Assembly: GCA_036925085.1 (NCBI GenBank)
Contig: JAUPFP010000001.1
Coordinates: forward strand, 13,665,854 to 13,729,853
Length of the DNA stretch: 64,000 nucleotides
Origin: Brachycybe producta
Taxonomy: Eukaryota > Arthropoda > Diplopoda > Playtdesmida > Andrognathidae
Direction of reading: 5' to 3'
Positions 21,208-32,838 of the stretch are shown here, one piece after another. The notes under the pieces are model-generated. The model saw nothing but the letters and a program-made list of their open reading frames with translations, was not told the origin of the DNA and searched no databases. Both the position numbers and the translations under genes were made by a program. Position 1 is the first letter of the stretch; each line of letters begins with the position of its first letter.

Positions 21208-21390
21208 CGCTTTCAGCTTAAACCAAAGAGGCGGCGTCAAGCGAGCTTTACGTAGCTCCACAGCATAGTAAGAATCAGTTGTATTCTATGTAACTAAACA
21301 AAATTAAGTATTTTGTTTCGTTTTGTTTTTAGAGTTTTTGTCTCTGTCAGCACTATACATTGTAGTTCCTGGAGGTCCCAAGCAGAGTAA
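20622..21390. other. 3' flank of the accessory ORF of element C; two ~100-bp direct repeats
   Basis: A block beginning TTTAAGCTG-type/TTAAACCAAAGAGG and running through AGTAAGAACCAG…CATTCTG occurs at about 21040-21130 and again at about 21218-21315, separated by a TA microsatellite. The rest is AT-rich without coding text. Confidence 0.5.
21153..21206. repeat. (TA)n microsatellite
   Basis: About 26 uninterrupted TA dinucleotides lie between two ~100-bp direct repeats. Confidence 0.95.
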
Positions 21391-21889
21391 CTCAGACTAT
21401 GTCCGAGTGCCTCTGTTGGTACCCTCGGCTTAATGGGGAGACCCCTAGGAATGACCAACACCACTTACACGGTTTTACGTTAGTCAAATATATCTCTCTA
21501 CTCTGGTATAACACATTACATTGTGGTACACACTTCAAAACTCTAATTCAAACTCTTGTTCAGACTTACTCTCTGAACTCTATATCGAACTGTCCTCACA
21601 CATAAGTCTCACAGCATAATTGTTTGGTCTCCTGGGAGGGGCAACTGTCATTGCAGCGCTCAATGATTGACCAACTGGGCCAATCATTGCCCTGGGCTGG
21701 GGATATTACCTAAAAAGGAAAGGTATTTTTGAGACTCTATTCCCAATTCTCACGATCCGAATGGGTTCTATGAATTCACTTAGAATTCGGGCCACCCAAG
21801 TCTGAACATCTGTGCACCAAGGGGTGCCATACTGACAGAAAGAAATTTCTGCAGGGTGATCCACCATTCTGTTGCTACAGGGTGTCACA
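21391..21889 (-). repeat. LTR of element C family in minus orientation (right)
   Basis: Read on the minus strand it starts TGTGACACCCTGTAGC at 21889 and is clearly homologous to the left LTR at 14826. It points the opposite way, so the gag/accessory block is bounded by inverted rather than direct LTRs. Its inner end is uncertain. Confidence 0.6.
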
Positions 21890-21935
21890 CACCCCCTTCT
21901 TTGAAGGAGGCACGTCCCTTGGCGCACGAACACCA

Positions 21936-21966
21936 CGCATGCACGCACGCACGCACACACACACAT
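21936..21966. repeat. (CACG)n/(CA)n simple repeat
   Basis: CACGCATGCACGCACG passes into ACACACACACAT directly before the family X LTR at 21968. Confidence 0.9.
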
Positions 21967-21967
21967 A

Positions 21968-22767
21968 TGTAACGTCCCGCCGGACCGTTACAATACGCGG
22001 TAAACGAAAACTTCAAAATGTTGCCACTTACCGGTCACAGAGCTCCGACGACGGGGACGGGACCGGTCACAGAGCTCCGACGACGGGGACGGGCCCGTAC
22101 TCGCAGCCGCCTCTTCCACGGTGCACCCCTCGGGTGGTGCCGGGGCGGAGCTTCCCTCAACGGTGACACAACGGTGACACGCCGCCTCGTCGTGAAACAG
22201 GGGTTTCACCGCGAGCCGACAATTTACCGGCCGAAAGAGGTCGGAAAGGACGGTGGAGTTTCCCCAAATCAGAAACCCACCCTCCCGCGGCAAACCCCCA
22301 AGAAAACACACGGACACAAGCAAGTGATGATTAAAAAAGTGTTTAATTACACTTACGTTGAGTAAAAGATGATGGCAGTAAATATTTACACAACTTGGCT
22401 CGTAATCCTCTACCAGCCAAGCCCCCATAAATATATATAAACAAAGGCCTAATGGCCAAGGCACAAAAGAAGATGAAAAAATGATGAGGAGGCCTCCTTG
22501 GCCTCCACAGGTCAGGTCACTTGAGCTGCCTCCTACACACTGCCCAGATCCTGTGGTTGGCTAGGCCACAGGAAACCTCCAGGCAACTCCACCTGGAGGG
22601 GACAGAGGTCACATCTGACCTCTAACCCATAGACTTCATGGTGAGAGGTCTGCTGGCACCAAAATGGCGTCCGTCCCAACAGCCTACTGTAGCTGTCAGG
22701 CAGACCACCATAGGAAAATTCATCTGCTCAATCAAAATTTAAGAATTGAGCAGACCAGGTTGCCACA
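21968..22767 (-). repeat. 3' LTR of element B (family X)
   Basis: The 800-bp copy runs from TGTAACGTCCCGCC to GGTTGCCACA. The sequence just right of it (22768-22840) is the same as the sequence just left of the LTR at 38827 in reverse sense. Both are therefore the 3' end of an internal region and both LTRs are 3' LTRs. A near-tandem block (CGGTCACAGAGCTCCGACGA) is duplicated at about 22025-22095. Confidence 0.8.
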
Positions 22768-24160
22768 ATCCTCTCAACTTCCCTGTTCAGTCTCGGGAAC
22801 AGGTCAGTCAAGCCAGCCAGGATTGCTCCCCGAACCTGACCTTCTTAGGTGCCGGACGGCTTCTCCGGCGGTGTCGCGAAAGTGGAGCCCATCCACTTCG
22901 CAGCCCACCGACGTGCCCACCACAGGCACATCTGGGTGTTACGCCACCCAAAACCAGTATCGAAGACCGTCCCCCTAAGACGGCTTTCCTCCAGGGCTCG
23001 GAATTCCTTGAAAGGAATATCCTGGAGTTGCGGACGCGTGCGAAGCGTCCGACTTGTTAGGAGGTCTACCAGGGCGACCACGGGCTCGGTCTCGCACCCT
23101 GGTAGAGGCTCGGTAATGAACTGTCCAGCCATACCTCCTAGGTCGCATCCCAGCAAACATTGGATGAATGGGGCTGCACGCCGGGCTAGACGAACTATCC
23201 CGGCATCTAGTCCCACCACATCCAGAATTGCAAACATTTGCTGGACCGGGTTCACAACCATTACTACCGGAAAACCTCCACAACCAAATGCCACCACATG
23301 GCGCATGTTGTACGGCGGTAGCCTTGCTACCCACGACTCTGGAAGTGGCTCATCCAGACGGTAGTAGCCGTGGTATTGGCAACCCTCCATTCCCGGCTGG
23401 TCCTGTCTAAAACCCAGTCGGTTATTCAGATACACCTCTGCATCTGAATACGGGGGCAATGCGCCAATATGCCGTCCCTCGGCCTCAGGCCTAGGGGAGG
23501 TTGGCATTTCTGGTCCTAGGGTTTTAAATACCCCGCCGCCATAGACCGGAGAAAAGGGTGTACCCCCACTGGGGGTCACGGGGTCTTGTCTTGTGGGAAC
23601 ACTGACTCCTGCAACCGAGGTTCCTTCGCCCTTAGGTGAGGGCAAAGTCACACGGTGCAGGGTTCCCACTGCTCGAACCCGCGGCTCGAGACCGCATCCA
23701 TCTTCGGGGAGGATGGAGGCGTGCCGACCAAAACGTCGCGCATCGACCTACCATCCATCCGTGCTGCCTCAACGGGATGAGTATGGATCGGTTGACTCCC
23801 GGCCGGCGTGCTTGCCTGAGCACGCCGGGACTCCTTTTCCGCCACGACGCCTCCAGTTTAGGCTCCCTGGCGCCTACTACTGGAGTGCCAGACTCCCCTT
23901 CCTCTCACGCTTGGACTTTTTACGGTCCTCCTTTTTCTTTTTCTTCCCGTGAGAGGAAGGTTGACCATGCGTCGTGTCAGACTTAACTGACCCCGACGAC
24001 TTACTGGGCCGATCAGGCTTAGGCGGGTGGTTAGCCCCCTTCGCCTTCTCGGACTCCTTCTTCGAAGGTTTTCCGGCCGGAGCCGTACTCTTCTTCGCAA
24101 AAGTGCCCTTAGCCGAGGTGACAGCCGAGGATGACTGTCCGGAAACAAATCTCCCTCGAT
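22768..24160 (-). pseudogene. Accessory ORF (aORF) relic of element B, C-terminal two thirds
   Basis: On the minus strand a lysine/serine-rich segment (AKGANHPPKPDRPSKS, then HGKKKKKEDRKKSK, about 24130-23890) passes, with frame changes, into EAARMDGRSMRDVL (about 23760). The 274-codon frame 23669-22845 follows. The latter contains the conserved domain, beginning YHGYYRLDEPLPESW at about 23375, then MRHVVAFGCGGFPVVMVV and PVVALVDLLTSR. The K-rich part aligns with 44550-44960 of element D and the domain aligns with element A. The ORF ends about 80 bp before the 3' LTR, so it is the last gene of the element. The element stops abruptly near 24165. Confidence 0.5.
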
Positions 24161-25256
24161 ATTAAAACCACATAAAGAAATACACACCACCTGCAAATAG
24201 TGACAGCAAATATAGATACATTAATTTATAAAAAAGGTAATATAAAATTGACCCCTGTTAAAAGGGTTAACTTCAATTATCGTCTAATGTAACTACTGTC
24301 AATCACATAATATCCACCTAATGCAATACTATGTCAATCAGATGATTGACCAATAAAACAATTAGAGAAGTCCAAATTAACCAATTAGAGATAGGGAAAG
24401 AACAAAAATCAGGATATAGTTAGTGATTTTCATCTTCTTGTCAGTCAGTTGGTCAGTGGGGATTCAATAGTTCTTGTTTTCAAATATTGTGAAGTGTTCT
24501 TAAATTTAAAAGTTTTTGAGTGTTCTTAAATTTAAAAGTTTTTGAGTGTTCTTAAATTTAAAATATTTTGAGTGTTCTTAAATTTAAAATATTTATTTGA
24601 AGTGTTCTTAAAAATTAAATTTTTTTGTATTGTGTATTGTGCAACAATACTGGCAGCAACTACAGTTAAGACCAATTAAATCATTTTATAAAGGCCCAAC
24701 CCAGTACCCCTTTCTAAAACCATCCAGCCAAGGTTTAACAACAAAAAAAAACCAATGGGGGTTCGAACCTCAAACTTAATACATTAACCCTTTACGTCCT
24801 TTTCCTTTATAGGTAGGGTAAATGGGGAATAACAAAGTGGCACTGTGAACAGGATTGTTGTCCTGATTAATGTTGTTTGATTGGTTGGGTCCTTGTTTTT
24901 TTTATTATTTTTGGGTGTTACTACTCTGTGAGTGTGTTGTTACTCTTGACATAACTTTAAAACAATTTTTTTCTGGGACAGTTATTTTCAGAATCTCTTC
25001 ATTAAAATTAAATTATTTCATAATAAATTTTGTTTCCCTGTTTCAGTGGGTTAATTACTTTGGGAACTTGTTTATTTAATTTTAAGTATGGTCGAATAGG
25101 TAGTTAAGTGCATGTTTTTTGTGTTTTCTTGCACTTTGCTTAAGCGCACATACACACACATGCACCTAAACCAAGTCCACAAAGAGGGTAATTGGGGGTA
25201 CTCAAAACAACCATATTTGGGGTTTGTATTGTTAAAGTTGACTATTTACAAGAAAT
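24161..25256. other. AT-rich non-coding region with a 28-bp tandem repeat
   Basis: Between about 24490 and 24640 the block GTTCTTAAATTTAAAAGTTT is repeated five times at roughly 27-30 bp spacing. Around 24832-24860 the text AAAGTGGCACTGTGAACAGG resembles the start of an LTR-element internal region, which would make the preceding 600 bp an LTR. That is weak. No coding text is seen. Confidence 0.35.
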
Positions 25257-25295
25257 GAGCTACGATTATCCTTCACTGAAAGTATCTATAGATAA

Positions 25296-26366
25296 GTGCC
25301 CCTGGAGCACAAGCTGCTATGCAAAATTCAACCTAAAAACCTTAAGGACTTTAAGAGGCACGTAGCCTGGTGTCTGCACGGTCCGAGGATATTATACCCA
25401 AGAAAGGAACAGCTTCCTGTGCAACAGGTCCAACCCTTCACTGCCCCTCCATCGACAGACAAAGAAGACCAAGCTGCTGGATCTGCTGACAAGAATCCTG
25501 CAGAAGAAAATCCTGTTGACGAGCATCCTGTTGTTGTGAATCCCATTGCTGACGAGAATCTTGCAGACGAGAATCCTGCTGACGAGAATCTTGCAGACGA
25601 GAATCCTGCTGACGAGAATCTTGCAGACGAGAATCCTGCTGACGAGAATCTTGCAGACGAGAATCCTGCTGACGAGAATCTTGCAGACGAGAATCCTGCT
25701 GACGAGAATCTTGCAGACGAGAATCCTGCTGACGAGAATCTTGCAGACGAGAATCCTGCTGACGAGAATCTTGCAGACGAGAATCCTGCTGACGAGAATC
25801 TTGCAGACGAGAATCCTGCTGACGAGAATCTTGCAGACGAGAATCCTGCTGACGAGAATCTTGCAGACGAGAATCCTGCTGACGAGAATCTTGCAGACGA
25901 GAATCCTGCTGACGAGAATTTTGCAGACGAGAATCCTGCTGACGAGAATCTTGCAGACGAGAATCCTGCTGACGAGAATCTTGCAGACGAGAATCCTGCT
26001 GACGAGAATCTTGCAGACGAGAATCCTGCTGACGAGAATCTTGCAGACGAGAATCCTGCTGACGAGAATCTTGCAGAAGAGAATCCTGCTGACGAGAATC
26101 TTGCAGAAGAGAATCCTGCTGACGAGAATCTTGCAGACGAGAATCTTGCAGAAGAGAATCTTGCAGAAGAGAATCCTGCTGACGAGAATCTTGCAGAAGA
26201 GAATCCTGCTGACGAGAATCTTGCAGAAGAGAATCCTGCTGACGAGAATCTTGCAGAAGAGAATCCTGCTGATGAGAATCTTGCAGAAGAGAATCCTGCT
26301 GATGAGAATCTTGCAGAAGAGATTCCTGCTGACAAGATGCACAACCATGCAAGTCATCAGGATTAA
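25296..26366 (+). CDS. ORF of ~26 decapeptide repeats (acidic low-complexity protein or minisatellite)
   Basis: The 356-codon frame has a non-repetitive head of about 80 residues, including LKDFKRHVAWCLHG, and then an array of the ten-residue unit ADENLADENP. The array spans about 25546-26330 at a 30-bp period made of two related 15-bp halves. Toward the 3' end GAC is replaced by GAA, giving AEENLADENP, and one half-unit is lost near 26146. The head may be a C2HC zinc-finger remnant, because KCPWSTSCYAKF occurs in another frame just upstream (25257-25345). Because 30 is divisible by three and the unit has no stop, five frames are open here. Whether the acidic frame is translated cannot be told. 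Confidence 0.35.
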   Translation: MPLEHKLLCKIQPKNLKDFKRHVAWCLHGPRILYPRKEQLPVQQVQPFTAPPSTDKEDQAAGSADKNPAEENPVDEHPVVVNPIADENLADENPADENLADENPADENLADENPADENLADENPADENLADENPADENLADENPADENLADENPADENLADENPADENLADENPADENLADENPADENLADENPADENLADENPADENFADENPADENLADENPADENLADENPADENLADENPADENLADENPADENLAEENPADENLAEENPADENLADENLAEENLAEENPADENLAEENPADENLAEENPADENLAEENPADENLAEENPADENLAEEIPADKMHNHASHQD

Positions 26367-27190
26367 CGCATCCTAGCGGGGAGGGATCGTACAGGCCTTC
26401 TGTTGTCTACTCAGACAGTGCCGACAATAGCAGTCTGTCTACCCACGATGCGAGGAGCTCTCGAAAACGAACTTTTGACGATTGTCATAGTTGCTCTTTT
26501 GCGGAATTCCGTTCAGACTATCCGATTCGGACTCTTCGTAAAGTGGGTAAAAAACCTGCATGTGCTTCAGTGTTCTCGTGTCTGCCGTGCTTCCTATCTT
26601 TCATGTACCTAAAACGAAGAGATCTCGAAAGAGAACTTTTGAGGCTTGTCATAGTCACTTTCGCGGTTTTCCGTACAAACGATGCGTTACGGCTGTTCAT
26701 GAGTGCTTGTGTTTGTGCATTAGTGTTCTGGGATGCAAGACTGGGGGTATTTCGGTATGTGTGTGCATGTGTGCCTGCGTGCATGTTCCTTCCTCTGATG
26801 TGATGTCCTGTCCTGTCTCTCTTCCATGTATCTCCACCTTGTCGTGGTGAAGAGGCTCGAGCCTGTTTTATATAAAGGCTGCTAAGAGAGATACAATTCA
26901 TATGTGGCAGTTATTGGGTATAATCGTAAACCGCCACACTACTAATCTCATTGTGCTATTGCACGACCGTGAAGTAGCAGGACTAAAATAAACTAAGTCT
27001 AATAAAAGTTGTAATAATCGATACAGCATAATGCGGTCTTTGGGTCTTCGATAACCGCATGCTACTCATTGCATCGTGCCATTGCACGACCGTGAGTAGC
27101 AAGAGGAAATAAGTTAATAAGGAAATAAGTCAAATAAGCCTAACACCGAGAGAACAGGTATGATTTTTCGGTGATCGATGGACTTACGAC
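26367..27190. other. Region with two duplicated blocks; no intact gene
   Basis: One block recurs at about 26447-26570 and 26610-26735. In one frame both read SRKRTF followed by a cysteine/histidine-rich stretch (DDCHSC, EACHSHFRGF), so the block was probably coding and tandemly duplicated. A TATA-like TTTATATAAAGG lies near 26868. A second pair, ATTGCACGACCGTGA-AGTAGCA, lies near 26960 and 27080. Frames are interrupted throughout. Confidence 0.35.
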
Positions 27191-27217
27191 AGGGGACCGT
27201 AAACCCCTGGCATACCT

Positions 27218-29205
27218 ATGCCTTGGTTACTGTATTCACCTTTGAATGAAGCAGCTTACTGCTTCTGTTGTTTACTGTATGCATCATCAACTTCAAATAG
27301 TCGATCTTTTTTGAATCTGCATCAGAGCGGGTGCAGAGTCGTGAAAACAGCACTAGCCATCGTAAAGCATTTACTACATGGAAAGAAGCAGAACGAAGAT
27401 TATATCAAGGAAGAGGAATTGATGCCGAAGTGCAATCACAAATTCAGTCAGAAAAGCAACGATGGTGAGACATTTTAAAAAAAGTACTAGCCTGTGTCAA
27501 GTTTCTAGCATCTCAAAATTTACCATTGCATGGTCATATAGAAAGTTTACATGCTGATGATGAAACAAATATTGGCAACTTTCTTGCCTTATTCAAATTA
27601 ATATCGCAGTACTATCCATTGATGGCAATCCGAGATCAGTATCTTACCTATCGCCCGAAATTCAGAATGAATTTATTAGTCTTCTTGCCAACAAATTGAG
27701 GAATCAGTTACTGATTTATATTCGATGCAACCATTGCTATGGAATTCTTCTGGACTCGACTCCTGATTTAGGACGTCGAGAACAGCTCTCGGAAGCCGAT
27801 TTGTTGATGTGGATTTTGTAAACAAAACAGTATATATTAAAGAATCATTTCTGGGTTATATTAAAATCCACGCCAAAAATGCGGCAACGCTTGAAAGAGT
27901 CCTAGTCGATAAACTGGAAAATGACAACTTACCTCTCACTGATTGCCTATCTCAATGCTACGTGAATGCTGCTGTGATGTCTGACCATATATCAAGCCTT
28001 CAGCAAAGGATCACTGCAAGAAATCATCATGCATTGTTTGTCAATTGCGGTAACCATAGCTTGAACTTAGCAGGAATTCATTCAGCCAAGCAGGAGCCAA
28101 TCGTCACGTTCTTCCGTACAATCGAGACCATATATGTGTTTTTCTCACGTTCCACACTTCGCTGAGAAGAACTAAAAAAAACTGTGTGGATAATAGTAAA
28201 ACATGAATCTGAAACCCGATGGAGTGCACGATCAGAAGCTGTCAAAGCAATTTATGAAAGATTGTGTGAACTGATTAATTTACTTGAGAAACTTGCCAAA
28301 GATAGACAACAGACAGCTGATACTAGAGCTGATGCAAATGAACTTCTGCAAAACATTCTTAATTTTAATTTTATTGCTTTGCTTTATTTCTGGAACACCA
28401 TCCTTGAAAAAATTGACTGGGTACAGAAGCGACTGCAGGATCGTACCATGAATTTCAAGGATGCAGCTTCTGATCTAGAAGGCATTGAAAATAAACTGAA
28501 AGAAATTCGAAAAGGTGTGTGTACACGTGCAGTCGAAGATGCAAAGGGCAGATGTGCCACCTGGAGAATTGAAGTTATGCGAATTAGAAGGTGTAGAATG
28601 ATGCCTGGAGAATTGTTTCGGGATGCAGTTCTTACTGCTGAAGAGGAAGTGGTGCGTGTAATGAAAAGTACTCTTGACAAATTCCAGCAAGAAGTTAATA
28701 CACGATTTACAAGACTGAAAGATCTCAATTCAAAATTTGGATTTCTGCTCGACAATCCAAATCTTATTTGAATCGACAATCAACATATGGATCCTCTCAG
28801 ACAAGAATGCCTTGATCTCAGAATTTTTTATGACACTGATGTTGATGGAAATGAGTTGTTTACAGAGATTAATGACTAGGATGTTACTGAATAGTCATAA
28901 TGACACACTTCCAATTACTCCCTTGGAACTTCTTCGTTTTATAATGTTACGGCGTAGATGTTTTTCCAAATCTGCAAATTGCTCTGCAAATTTTGTTAAC
29001 AATTTCAGTGTCCATAGCTAGCTGTGAAAGATCATTCAGCAAACTGAAATTAATACTCTCATACTTGCGAGCGTCAATTGGAGAGGGTCGGTTAAATGAT
29101 CTAGTACTACTTAGTATTGAGAGAGAAGCACTGGAGAAAACAGACTTTGATGATGTTATTAATGAATTTGCTGCCGTGAAAGCCAGGAAAATTAATCATT
29201 TCTAA
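27218..29205 (+). pseudogene. hAT-family transposase relic (ZMYM1-like, TTF zinc-finger type)
   Basis: The first frame (27218-27478) reads WLLYSPLNEAAYCFCC, the entry of a TTF-type zinc finger. Later pieces (about 27480-27700, 27809-28165 and 28184-28771) follow the transposase body, with MSDHISSLQQRI, ALFVNCGNHSLNLAG and ETRWSARSEAVKAI. The last piece (28993-29205) is the C-terminal dimerisation region: SIASCERSFSKLKLIL and RLNDLVLLSIE. Together this is the order seen in hAT transposases of the zinc-finger MYM 1-like group. Several stops and frame changes make it inactive. The block GGGGGGCGCCAGCC…GCCCCGGGCGCC at 29384-29420 resembles the 3' end usually found on such elements. Confidence 0.75.
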
Positions 29206-30358
29206 ATTATAAAATGATTATTAAAATTCTAACTCTTCAAGTTCTGTGCTCATGGTTCATTGTTCATAAAAATAATTATAATATTAGATTTGTTTTGTAG
29301 TTAACAGTAATTTAGCCAAAACTGCCAATAAAAAGTAACATGACTGCAAGAAACTAAATATGAATTTTTTTGTTGCAATTTATTGGGGGGCGCCAGCCTA
29401 CCGAATTTGCCCCGGGCGCCATAGACTGTTGCTACACACCTGCAGCTGTCTGACCAAGGCAACAGTCAAGTGCCTTTGGCCTGAGAAACTGAAGATGTTG
29501 CAGTACCTACAACATCTCAACATGTACACAAGTGGTTCAGGAAAGATGATTACTTACATCATTACTCCAAGTCTTCACTTTGGCATACACATTGCCAAGA
29601 GGTTAATAATTATCAAGGAAAGACTTTTTTTAATGTAATATATTAGAAAAAGTTTCTACATGTGTTGCATTTTTTATTAAGTCACTGAAATACGTGAGAC
29701 TAATTTATATCATATGTGAAATTACAATGGACTGTTTTTTATAGTGAATTTGACTTGAATATTATCCATTGCGTAGATGTTTGCTAAGTATTTTTTAGTT
29801 TTGGGTCAATCCATATGAACTGATGAAGAAATAAATAATTTGGTTGCTTGACCATTTTAAAAAAAATTCATTTGTTGTGTATGACTATTGTGTATGTATT
29901 GTTAGCTCAAAATTGGCCAGATTTATTTTTTACACTTTTTTGTTTAACTGTGGCGGCCATTTTTGTATAGTGCTTACAGCCTAGTTTTGCGATTTCAGAC
30001 CCTGACGGAAATCAAATTATCTCGGCTTCTATTTGCCATAGGCACCTCAAACACCAATCGTTTCAACAAAAAACAAGCAACAAATATTGTCCAGTGCATA
30101 ATTGTTCCTAAATTCACCCTATGGGGTGAAATTAACCCTCTTTCGAGTTTTGAAATGTGTCGCAAAATGGTTTTTGAGAAGACGAGTTTTATAGGAAGCG
30201 AAGTAAAAAATTTGACAAATTTTTCTTAGAAACATATGCACTATAGGGTACCACTGGCCAAGTTTCAGACTTGAGACTAAAGTATTTTTTTCTACAAGGG
30301 CTTGAATTAGCCAATTTTTCACACATTTTGAAGCCTATTATCTCCATTGGGGGGGGGG
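29206..30358. other. hAT 3' flank and unassigned AT-rich DNA
   Basis: It contains the GC-rich hAT-end-like block (29384-29420). After that no coding text is supported; the ORFs at 29360-29638 and 29963-30229 have no recognisable features. Confidence 0.4.
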
Positions 30359-32397
30359 ACCTTCTAAAATTCTGAAATTATGCTAAATTAAAATCCTATA
30401 TGAGAGTAGTTAGCAGCAAAAATTTGGAGTTGTAGACTTTAATGGGAACTGAGATGTGGAACTTAGAAAGTACAGAAAATCAACCTTGTTGTGTAGTTCC
30501 ATAAACATGTATAAGAATGTTAAAAGCATTAAAGACATTTTTCTGTTGTTACTTTTATTAATTCTATCACACTTAAATATAAAAATATAAATGTAAAAGG
30601 TAGTCCAATTGGACCAAGCTGCTAATATTGTCTTTAGGTTGGGTGACTTACTATGATTCCTATTGTGAACATCTCATATGCTGACAGAACCAAAATGGCG
30701 GTTTAATGATGTACATGTACATCAGTGACAATTTACTGCCTTCCAAGTTAAACATAAAAGGTTAGGTTGCCTGTGTTGTAACACACTTCTCTATCAAGAG
30801 CAGTGTATTGTTGACCTCAGTAGAGGAAGGTTGTAGCAAGTTAGTGTTCTTTAGAAGTTTTTAAGATGGAGTGTTCTGTAGGTTTATTTGTTGGTGAAGA
30901 CCTGGTGAACACCTATAAGTGTGTGTATGATGAAGTATAAAAACTAATCAGTGAGTTCAGGGAAGAAGATATACAACTATTGCATTTAAGAATAAATTTA
31001 GAAATTGAAAACATTTGTAAGTATCATGAAATTAAGTTCCTGTTTAAGTACAATCATCTTTCATGGTAAAGTGTGTTGGGACACTGAAATATCATAAAAA
31101 GCCAATATCTAAAGGACTCAGAGAGATCCATCTGGGACACTTGTCAAGACAAAGAAAATGCAATGTTAACCTGGTCCCTGGAAAATCATTATGCCAAACA
31201 TGCAACAAAAAAATCTTTGCAAACTTTCAAGATGAAGACACCACAGAAGGGCCGAGTTATATCCTTCCGTCAGATTGCATGGATACAGTAGACAAAATCT
31301 GTTCTACCCTAGGCATATCACCTGCATCCAAAATTAGGGAGTTAAGTGCCGACAAAAGACCTACAGCTATTCAAACCAAAATAAGTAAAATATCCCAAAC
31401 CTTGAAAAGAAATCTTTATGCTAATTTTTATGAAGATGCTGACATAAATGAGCCTTTACCCGAAAGGTTGGAAGCTTCAAATCAGTCACAAGAATATGAA
31501 GAACTATTGGAAAATTTGAAGTAAAAATGTACAGTAGCAAATAAAGAAGAAACAATTAAAATAATTAGTTTACTGCCCACATCCTGGTCCAGACAAAAAA
31601 TCAGCGCAGAATTTATGGTGTCTGAACGTCTCGTGAAACTTACAAAGGATTTGGTAAAAACTCAATAAATACTACCTGACTTACAAAAAAAAAGTGGTAA
31701 AAGAATTGACATTATCACAATAAAAAAGTGACAGATTTCTACTTAAGTGAGGAAAACAGCAGAATATGTCAAGGAAAAAATGATTTTGTTTCTGTAAAAA
31801 TTGATGGTAAACCTGTTCATAAGCAAAAGCAGCTACTTCTCTGTAATTTGAATGAATTGTTTTCTCCAGTTCAAGAAAACATATGCTGAATGCAAAATAG
31901 GACATTCTAAAGTTTTGTGAGCTACGTCCTAAATGGTGTATTATTGCGGGTGCATCAGGTACACATTCTGTCTGTGTGCTCATATCACCAAAATGTAAAG
32001 CTCATGATTGATGGAGCCAAATTAAATGTTGATTACAAAGACCTCCTGGAAGCCCTTGCTTACAACACAGATAATTATGACTGCATGATGGGCGACTGTG
32101 AGGAGTGCCCAGATACAGAATCTGTTCCCAACATGCTCTCAGAAGCTGATAAAATTGAATGTATTCCCGATAATGTTACATTTAAACAGTGAGTAACAGT
32201 TGATTGAGCAGAAATGATTACAGTCCCAAAACCAAGACATGAATATTTTGAGTCTCTTGTTGAAAAACTCAACTGTTTAAAACCACATCATTATGTATCA
32301 AAGGTGCAGTCAGCCTCTTTTACAACTCCAAATTTTTGCTGCTAACTACCCTCATATAGGACTTTAAATTAGCATAATTTCAGAATTTTAGAAGGTC
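30359..32397. mobile_element. Inverted-repeat element carrying a repeat-family gene relic
   Basis: The arm at 30359-30433 (ACCTTCTAAAATTCTGAAAT…TTTGGAGTTGTA) returns inverted at 32322-32397 with about five mismatches in 75 bases. The 2.04 kb element encloses a plus-strand gene relic. No target duplication could be recognised. Superfamily unassigned. Confidence 0.6.
30866..32190 (+). pseudogene. Broken gene of an inverted-repeat element (unknown family)
   Basis: A start at 30866 (MECSVGLFVGED) is interrupted by a TAA after 24 codons, but the same frame continues with ISEFREEDIQLLHLR. The 153-codon frame 31063-31524 follows with KPISKGLREIHLGHLSRQ and a C-x2-C pair (LCQTCNK). Further pieces up to 32190 include RPKWCIIAGASGTHS in one frame and CSYHQNVKLMIDGAK in another. 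This text belongs to a large uncharacterised repeat family I have seen in many invertebrate genomes. A transposase role is only inferred from the flanking inverted repeats. Confidence 0.45.
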
Positions 32398-32403
32398 CAT
32401 ATA

Positions 32404-32709
32404 GTAAAACTCATTTCTTCACCACTCTATGGAGATTAACATGGGGCTCATTTCTGTGCCACTTACAAATTTTAATGTGGTGTAGATCTGCACTGCCATA
32501 TACATTCAGTAGCTAGACCATCAAGATTGAAGGGTGTAAAACCGTCAATACTAGTAACAGCCATTGATGGTTTTATCCGGTCTATTTCAATGCTCTAGCT
32601 ACTGAATGTATATGGCAGCACAAATGTACACCACATTAAAAGGTGTAAGTGGTGCAGCAATGAACCCCATGTTATTCTCCATAGAATATATGCAAAACAG
32701 GAGTTTTAC
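32404..32709. repeat. Fold-back (MITE-like) element
   Basis: Arms of about 115-150 bases pair across a centre near 32555. GTAAAACTC…CTATGGAGA-TAACATGGGG and GCCATATACATTCAGTAGCTAG at 32404-32522 return inverted at 32590-32709, and the inner AAAACCGTCAAT/ATTGATGGTTTT also pairs. There is no coding text. It abuts the inverted-repeat element that ends at 32397. Confidence 0.8.
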
Positions 32710-32838
32710 AAAAAAAAAAAAAATATATACAACCTACACAAGATACAGGTATCAAAAATTTCTTTTCTTACCATTGTTTTCATACAACTACAACAAATAT
32801 TTAAATAATTACATGGGTTTAAAGTTACTTTCAATTTT

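Noticed and set aside
24745..24775. tRNA gene suggested by GGGGGTTCGAACCTC (B-box-like)
   Set aside because: No A box, anticodon arm or acceptor stem could be folded around it on either strand.
25546..26335. CRISPR-like array
   Set aside because: The units are contiguous tandem repeats with no unique spacers, and the DNA is eukaryotic.
25328..26357. Long minus-strand and second plus-strand ORFs (up to 338 codons) over the 30-bp repeat
   Set aside because: They exist only because a 30-bp stop-free unit keeps several frames open; only the frame continuous with the non-repetitive head was annotated.
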